From NCBI GenBank assembly GCA_009693435.1, contig SHXF01000084.1, forward strand, positions 1 through 18,348: 18,348 nt of DNA, written 5' to 3'. Made by a program: the position numbers and the translations under genes. The notes beneath the pieces are model-generated. The model searched no databases, was not told the DNA's origin, and worked only from the letters and a program-made list of their open reading frames with translations. The stretch's first letter is position 1. Each line of letters opens with the position of its first letter. This DNA comes from Betaproteobacteria bacterium (lineage in GTDB: Bacteria; Pseudomonadota; Gammaproteobacteria; Burkholderiales; SG8-39). Of the stretch, positions 13,751 through 18,348 are shown piece after piece.

Positions 13751-15027
13751 CGCAAGAGGAGAATGAACTGCTGACCCAGACCGGTCCGGGCACGCCCATG
13801 GGGCGGTTGTTCCGCGAGTACTGGATACCTGCAATGATGTCCGAGCGCCTGCCAGGACCCGACTGTGCGCCGATAGCGATCCAATTGATGGGTGAGCGGC
13901 TGGTGGCCTTCCGTGACACGCAGGGACGGGTCGGCATCCTCGACGAATACTGCCCGCACCGCCGCGCTTCGCTCGTGTACGGCCGAAATGAGGACGGCGG
14001 GCTGCGCTGCGTGTACCACGCCTGGAAGTTCGATGTGACCGGGCGCATCATCGACATTCCCTCGGAGCTACCCAATTCGCGGCTCGCGCAGTCGATCAAG
14101 CCGATCGGCTATCCGGTTAGGGAAGCGGGCGGCATCGTCTGGACCTACCTCGGTACGCGCAGCGAGCCGCCGCCATTTCCGGATTTCCTGTTTACCAAGC
14201 AGCCTGCCAACCGCGTCATGGGATGGCATTACCACCAGGAGTGCAATTTCCTGCAAGGGATGGAAGCGGACCTGGACATCACCCATCCTGCCTATCTGCA
14301 CGCCCACGCGGTCAATCCGCTGCTCGATGCGACGCGCCGTGCATTCGTTGCCGATAAACGCCCGCGAGCGTATGCCCGCGAGCAGCCATTCGGTTTCCAG
14401 ACCGTATGGGGCTGGAGGACCGACGACCCGGCCAAATCGCTTTTCTGGGTCGATCCCTTCGTCGTTCCGTTTCACACCATGGTGCCCGCCTCGCGCACCG
14501 AGTTGCGCTGGATCTGGCACGCCTGGGTTCCGATCGACGATCACAGCCACTGGCTGTATTACGTGCACTACGACCCTGAAATCAATCCGGGGCCTGAGGA
14601 GCGAAGCAACCTAGAGCGGACCTTCGGGCACGACCTGATCGATCCGGACAATGACTACAAGTCACGGGGAAACAGAAAGAACATGCACCTGCTTGATCGC
14701 GGACGCCAGAGGACAGAGAACTTTACCGGCATCCGCGGGATCGCGGCGCAAGACGTCGCGATTTCGCAAAGCATGGGAACCATCGTCGACCGCAGCCGGG
14801 AAAACCTCACCTCGGGGGACATCCTGGTGATCCAGTTGCGCAGTTACCTGCTGAAAATAGTCCGCGAGCACATGCAGGGCAAGCAAGCTGCGGGACTTGC
14901 AGGCGGGTTCTCCTATCCCGACATCGATTCGCGCATGGTCATCGTGCCGAGCGACACCAATCTGCCTGAAATTCTCGATCGTCCGGATTGGAAATGGGGC
15001 GAGGTGGAGGCCGAAAGCACTCCGTAG
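13738..15027 (+). CDS. Rieske [2Fe-2S] aromatic ring-hydroxylating oxygenase, large subunit (phthalate 4,5-dioxygenase type)
   Basis: This 429-residue oxygenase component has the Rieske cluster motif YCPHRRASLVYG...LRCVYHAW, with ligands Cys72, His74, Cys91 and His94. The mononuclear iron site has His183 and His188 (DITHPAYLHAH), with Asp339 (AAQDVAISQSMG) the likely third ligand and Asp180 the inter-subunit bridge. The N-terminus, GTPMGRLFREYWIPA, is typical of phthalate and related oxygenases that work as homotrimers with a separate reductase. No reductase or ferredoxin gene is visible in this window. The start is ATG 13738 after GAGG. It is preceded by a predicted promoter and an overlapping 21-codon ORF. 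Neighbouring transport genes suggest an aromatic carboxylate-like substrate; that is inference. Confidence 0.95.
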   Translation: MAGLTQEENELLTQTGPGTPMGRLFREYWIPAMMSERLPGPDCAPIAIQLMGERLVAFRDTQGRVGILDEYCPHRRASLVYGRNEDGGLRCVYHAWKFDVTGRIIDIPSELPNSRLAQSIKPIGYPVREAGGIVWTYLGTRSEPPPFPDFLFTKQPANRVMGWHYHQECNFLQGMEADLDITHPAYLHAHAVNPLLDATRRAFVADKRPRAYAREQPFGFQTVWGWRTDDPAKSLFWVDPFVVPFHTMVPASRTELRWIWHAWVPIDDHSHWLYYVHYDPEINPGPEERSNLERTFGHDLIDPDNDYKSRGNRKNMHLLDRGRQRTENFTGIRGIAAQDVAISQSMGTIVDRSRENLTSGDILVIQLRSYLLKIVREHMQGKQAAGLAGGFSYPDIDSRMVIVPSDTNLPEILDRPDWKWGEVEAESTP

Positions 15028-15084
15028 CGTCCAAGGGTGCATCTGAAACGGGTGCTGCATTGCACCCGGCCGCTACGAGGAAAG

Positions 15085-15130
15085 GGAAAGCGAAGCACGT
15101 CACTGAAGGAAAGCGAAGCATGTCATTGGA
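15085..15130. repeat. 23-bp tandem duplication of the SnoaL-like gene's start region
   Basis: Units 15085-15107 and 15108-15130 match at 20 of 23 positions (ggaaagcgaagca core). The second unit carries the true ATG (15120-15122). The first carries ACG at the same place, with an equivalent ribosome-binding site in front. Confidence 0.85.
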
Positions 15131-15644
15131 ACAGGATATTCAGGATCTGAAGCACCGCCTGCGGCGACTGGAAGACGAGTCCACCATCAGGCGGCTGATG
15201 GCCGAGATGATGAAGAAGGCCGACGAGCGCGATAACCCGCGCTGGGGTGAGCGTCTGGTCGAGTATTACACCGATGACGGACAGTGGGTGAGCGGGTCGG
15301 GGTTTGCCGATGTGGCAATGAGCGAACGCGGCACCAAGGCGCTGATCAAGAAGTTCACCACCGGCACGCGCATCACCGAATCGAGCCATCTGCTCGGGAC
15401 CGAATCAATCACAGTCGATGGCGATTCGGCCGACGGTACCTGGCTGTGTTTCGAGCCTACGACTCTGAACGGAACGGATGGCAAACAGGAAGCCGTGTGG
15501 ATCATGGCCCGCTATCTAGCCGAATTCCGGCGCGTGGGAGAGGAATGGAAGGTACGTACCCTTCGCTTCGAAGGCATCTTCTGCACGCCTTTCGAATCGG
15601 GCTGGCACAAGCAACGATTCGTTTCGATTGCCAATCAGTCCTGA
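15120..15644 (+). CDS. Nuclear transport factor 2/SnoaL-like domain protein
   Basis: This 174-residue protein has a charged helical N-terminus (MSLEQDIQDLKHRLRRLEDE, probably a short coiled coil). An alpha-plus-beta cone domain of SnoaL_4 style follows: a STIRRLMAEMMKKADERD helix, YYTDDGQWVSG, a SSHLLGTESITVDGD strand pair and RVGEEWKVRTLRFEG near the end. Such proteins act as small-molecule isomerases, dehydratases or hydrolases, or as small subunits beside Rieske oxygenases. Here it lies 92 bp after a Rieske large subunit, on the same strand. It could be the beta-subunit-like partner or a separate enzyme. ATG 15120 follows GAAGGAAAG. No catalytic residue can be named with confidence. Confidence 0.82.
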   Translation: MSLEQDIQDLKHRLRRLEDESTIRRLMAEMMKKADERDNPRWGERLVEYYTDDGQWVSGSGFADVAMSERGTKALIKKFTTGTRITESSHLLGTESITVDGDSADGTWLCFEPTTLNGTDGKQEAVWIMARYLAEFRRVGEEWKVRTLRFEGIFCTPFESGWHKQRFVSIANQS

Positions 15645-15753
15645 AGAAAAGTCTACCGTGAGTTTGCGGGTTCGGCGGTTATCCGCCAAATTCTGACTTC
15701 GCATGAGAAAGACCGTTCGGCTCCATTTCGACACAGCTACGAGGAACATGACC

Positions 15754-16749
15754 ATGACATCCCGATATTCAGCCATTCCTTCCCGCGTGACTCGTGCGGC
15801 CGCGATCGTCGGATTGCTTTCGGGATTGTTCATGCCCATCGCGCAGGCGCAAGACAGGGTCCGGGTGGCGGTGGGCGTCGATCCGATATACACGCCCTGG
15901 TAGATCGCGCAGGAAAAGGGATTTTTCAAGAAACACAACATCACCCCCGAGCTTACCCAGTTTTCCAGCGGGCCTACGGTGGCGGATGCGACCATGGCGG
16001 GAGAAACGGACGTAGGGTCCGCCGGAACGGCCAGCTGGATGCCGCGCATCGTGCGTGGCGGTATAGTAATACTGGGGACAATGGCGACATCCCCCGACGC
16101 ATCCCCCGATGCCTCCAAAATGGCCGCCCGTACATCGATCAAGTCCCTTGCCGATCTGAAGGGGAAAAAAGTCGGTTCCGTCGGTGGCAGTTCCACCGAT
16201 TACCTGTGGGTGCTGGCTACCAGAAAACTGAATATCCCGGAGGGCGCGATTGAAGTCGTCGGGATGCCGCCGCCGGAACTCGTGCCGTCTCTCGACCGTG
16301 GCGACATTCAAGCGTACTTCGTATGGGAGCCTTGGGCGACCCGGGGAGTCGAAGTCTCGGGCAAGAGCAACGTGCACATCCTGGCAAATAGCGGCGATGT
16401 GGGTTACCTGTTGAACTTCGTGATCGCGGCGAACAAGAAATTCGTCGATGCGAAGCCCGAGGTTGCGACCCGCATCGTGGCCGCGATTCGCGATGCCGTC
16501 GATTTTCAGAACAAGAATCCTGCCGAGGCGGCACGGATCGGCGGTGAGAAGAATAAACTCAAGCCCGAGGCTGCCGCGGCGGTCATTAATCTATACAAGT
16601 TTTCAATGTCCATCACCGAAGATATGGTAACCGCGTCGAAGACCGAAGAGGCCTGGATGCGCAGCAAGGAGCGCTTGAAGGGCGAGCCGATCGATTGGAG
16701 CAAGGCCATTGACCGCCGCCTTTTCGAGCGCGCTATGGCGATCAGGTGA
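15754..16749 (+). pseudogene. ABC transporter substrate-binding protein (NrtA/SsuA/TauA type) interrupted by an amber codon
   Basis: The frame encodes a periplasmic binding protein. It has a signal peptide (helix IVGLLSGLFMPIAQAQ, cleavage near AQA-QD), the domain start RVRVAVGVDPIYTPW, then TAG (15901-15903), then IAQEKGFFKKHNITPEL, without any frameshift. The whole remainder is open to TGA 16747-16749. Typical homologues read W-I-A-Q-E-K-G-F-F at this point, so the stop probably replaces one sense codon. Length without it would be 331 residues, normal for the family. ATG 15754 is preferred over 15703 because GAGGA lies 8 bases before it. An internal ATG (15979) would give a protein with no signal peptide. 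A 12-bp duplication at about 16089-16112 encodes PDAS twice. A small hairpin (15674-15687) lies upstream. The gene may be dead, or the stop may be a base-call error. Confidence 0.85.
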
Positions 16750-16782
16750 TCGCGAAGCAATCGGAAGCGAGGGCGGACTGCT

Positions 16783-17601
16783 TTGGAAATGCCTGATGTC
16801 GAAGTCCGAAATGCCTCCCGCGTGTTTCCGAAGAAAGCCGGTCCCGACCGGGCTCGCGAGTATGTCGCTCTCAAAGGCATCAATTTCACGATAAGTCCTG
16901 GCGAATTTTTCTGTCTTCTCGGTCCAAGCGGATGCGGCAAGTCCACGGTACTGCGGATGATTGCCGGTTTTTTGGCGGCCTCTTCCGGAGAAATCCTGGT
17001 GCGTGGGCAGCCTGTCAATGGTCCGTCCGTGGATCGCGCGGTCGTGTTTCAGGGCGATGCGGCGCTATTCAACTGGCTTACCACGGAGGAGAACACGGAA
17101 TTCGGGCTGCGTATGCGTGGCGTTCCCGAGACCGAACGCCGCCGGATCGTTGCCGAGAACATTCGTCTGGTGGGACTGGAAGCGTTCGAGCACCATCATC
17201 CCAATCAACTTTCCGGAGGCATGCGCCAGCGACTTCAGATCGCGCGCGTACTCGCCAACGACCCCGCAATACTGCTGATGGACGAGCCTTTCGGTGCGCT
17301 CGACGCGCAGACGCGCGGCATCATGCAGCAGGAGTTGTCGCGCATCTGGAGCTCCCGCAAGAAGACCGTGTTATTCATCACCCACGACATTGAAGAGTCG
17401 CTGCTCCTGGCTTACCGGGTGGCGGTGATGAGCGCCGGTCCCGCTGCCACGATCAAGACGGTGTTCGAGGTGCCGCTGCCACGTCCGCGCGAAACGGACG
17501 ATGAATTTCTTCGGCTGCGCAAGGAAATCAAGGCGGTGATAGAGGAAGAGGTCATGAAATCGATGAGACAGGTGAGTGATGGAAACAGCCCCGACGCGTG
17601 A
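16783..17601 (+). CDS. ABC transporter ATP-binding protein (SsuB/TauB/NrtD type)
   Basis: This 272-residue cytoplasmic ATPase powers the adjacent importer. All nucleotide-site motifs are intact: Walker A GPSGCGKST (47-55), Q-loop Gln90, signature LSGGM (143-147), Walker B ILLMDEP with Asp167 and Glu168, D-loop ALD, and switch His201 (FITHD). Length is normal. The best start is TTG 16783, 9 bases after GAGGG; ATG 16789 is the alternative and shortens the protein by two residues. It begins 33 bp after the binding-protein frame, and its last 23 bases overlap the permease gene, so the three form one unit. The class imports sulfonates, nitrate, taurine or aromatic acids. Confidence 0.95.
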   Translation: MEMPDVEVRNASRVFPKKAGPDRAREYVALKGINFTISPGEFFCLLGPSGCGKSTVLRMIAGFLAASSGEILVRGQPVNGPSVDRAVVFQGDAALFNWLTTEENTEFGLRMRGVPETERRRIVAENIRLVGLEAFEHHHPNQLSGGMRQRLQIARVLANDPAILLMDEPFGALDAQTRGIMQQELSRIWSSRKKTVLFITHDIEESLLLAYRVAVMSAGPAATIKTVFEVPLPRPRETDDEFLRLRKEIKAVIEEEVMKSMRQVSDGNSPDA

Positions 17602-18348
17602 TCGTACCCAATGGTGGCGCCGGACATGGGACAGCGATTCGTTCCGCCGCATGCTGGTTTTCGCGGCCTCGCTGGTCTGCGCCTTCATCGTCTGGACGGT
17701 TCTGGCCTTGTGGGTGGGCAAGCCCGCTTTCCTGCCCTCCCCGCAAAAGACCCTGGAAGGCGCATTCGAATTGATCGAGAACGGCGACCTGTACTCAGCC
17801 GTCGCGGCGAGCTTCGCGCGCATCATGATTGGTTTCTTCATCGGCACCTTGATCGGTGTCCCGGTCGGATTGCTGATGGGCGTGAGCCCGTTCGTGCGCA
17901 CCTTCCTGGATCCCTACGTCGAATTTTTCCGCTTTGTTCCGCCGATTGCGTTTGTGACGCTTGCGGTGATCTGGTTTGGCCTGGGCGAGACTTCGAAGAT
18001 CGTGCTCATCGTATACACCACGGTCTTCATGGTGGCGATCAACACCATGATAGGCGTGCTCGGAGTCGATCCGGACAAGCGCTTCGCCGCGCGCTGCCTC
18101 GGCGCCTCCGAGCGTCAGGTGTTCCTCCACGTCATCATCCCGGCCGCGATCCCGAGCATCGCGATCGGAATGAAGATCGCCATGGGCAACAGTTTCATGA
18201 CAGTCGTCTCGGCCGAGATGGTTGCCGCGAAATCCGGTGTCGGCTACCTCATCTTCAATTCCCGCCTGTTCCTGCTGACGGAGTGGATCTTCGTGGGCAT
18301 CATTACCCTGGGGCTCATGGGGTTCTTCACCGATCGGATGCTGCGCAT
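17579..18348 (+). CDS. ABC transporter permease (SsuC/TauC/NrtB type), 3' end cut by window edge
   Basis: The frame is open from ATG 17579 to the edge, giving 256 residues so far. At least five hydrophobic segments are visible, including MLVFAASLVCAFIVWTVLAL, IMIGFFIGTLIGVPVGLLMG and IVLIVYTTVFMVAINTMIGV. The cytoplasmic EAA-type loop that docks on the ATPase reads AARCLGASERQVFLHVIIPA. It is followed by the conserved EM of SAEMVAA and TLGLMGFFTDRMLR, which is close to the usual C-terminus, so only a few residues are missing. The start overlaps the ATPase gene by 23 bases, which implies translational coupling. The C-terminal part resembles the broken permease at 226-469. Confidence 0.93.
   Translation, partial: METAPTRDRTQWWRRTWDSDSFRRMLVFAASLVCAFIVWTVLALWVGKPAFLPSPQKTLEGAFELIENGDLYSAVAASFARIMIGFFIGTLIGVPVGLLMGVSPFVRTFLDPYVEFFRFVPPIAFVTLAVIWFGLGETSKIVLIVYTTVFMVAINTMIGVLGVDPDKRFAARCLGASERQVFLHVIIPAAIPSIAIGMKIAMGNSFMTVVSAEMVAAKSGVGYLIFNSRLFLLTEWIFVGIITLGLMGFFTDRMLR

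Noticed and set aside
15754..16749. Amber codon read as pyrrolysine or another programmed residue
   Set aside because: Nothing in the window supports recoding, and binding proteins of this family are not known to need it. A mutation or base error is simpler.

Overview
The window looks like chromosomal accessory DNA of a high-GC betaproteobacterium, most likely Burkholderiales. The reasons are the GC-rich codon use, the mix of catabolic families, the C-terminal stub of a Bug/TctC-type binding protein, and REP-like repeats of kinds common in that group. The taxonomy is inference; no rRNA, tRNA or housekeeping gene is present. I see no CRISPR array, phage gene or intact insertion sequence.

Left module (about 226-9628, plus strand). 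A decayed ABC permease 3' end is followed by a beta-keto acid cleavage enzyme (BKACE/DUF849, 575-1489), a MaoC-type hydratase (1697-2143), a translationally coupled HyuA/HyuB pair (2362-6653), a mosaic pseudogene made of a collapsed CoxL paralogue and a Bug-protein tail (6902-7236), and an intact CoxL-like molybdenum hydroxylase large subunit (7283-9628) with no FAD or iron-sulfur subunit beside it. HyuB has an extra C-terminal domain that resembles the small subunit of acetone carboxylase. That suggests a working hypothesis. HyuAB carboxylates a ketone to a beta-keto acid using ATP. BKACE then cleaves the keto acid with acetyl-CoA to an acyl-CoA and acetoacetate, and MaoC acts on acyl-CoA intermediates.

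Middle (9627-12761). A dense array of about 34-bp REP-like units lies before an amidohydrolase-2 (ACMSD/LigW-like) gene on the plus strand. A 450-bp gene-free stretch follows, and then a minus-strand cyclase-family (PF04199) hydrolase with a plausible promoter.

Right module (12842-18348, plus strand). The 3' stub of an ABC substrate-binding protein is followed by a VOC metalloenzyme, a phthalate-dioxygenase-type Rieske oxygenase (with a good sigma70-like promoter and an overlapping 21-codon upstream ORF), a SnoaL/NTF2-like protein, a substrate-binding protein gene broken by a single in-frame amber codon, its ATPase, and a permease that runs off the right edge. This reads as an uptake-plus-ring-oxidation operon for an aromatic or organic-acid substrate.

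Two patterns run through the window. First, three transporter genes survive only as 3' ends, each just upstream of an intact catabolic gene. Second, short tandem duplications (12, 13, 16, 19 and 23 bp) sit repeatedly at gene ends, starts or junctions. Both point to an actively rearranging catabolic region.
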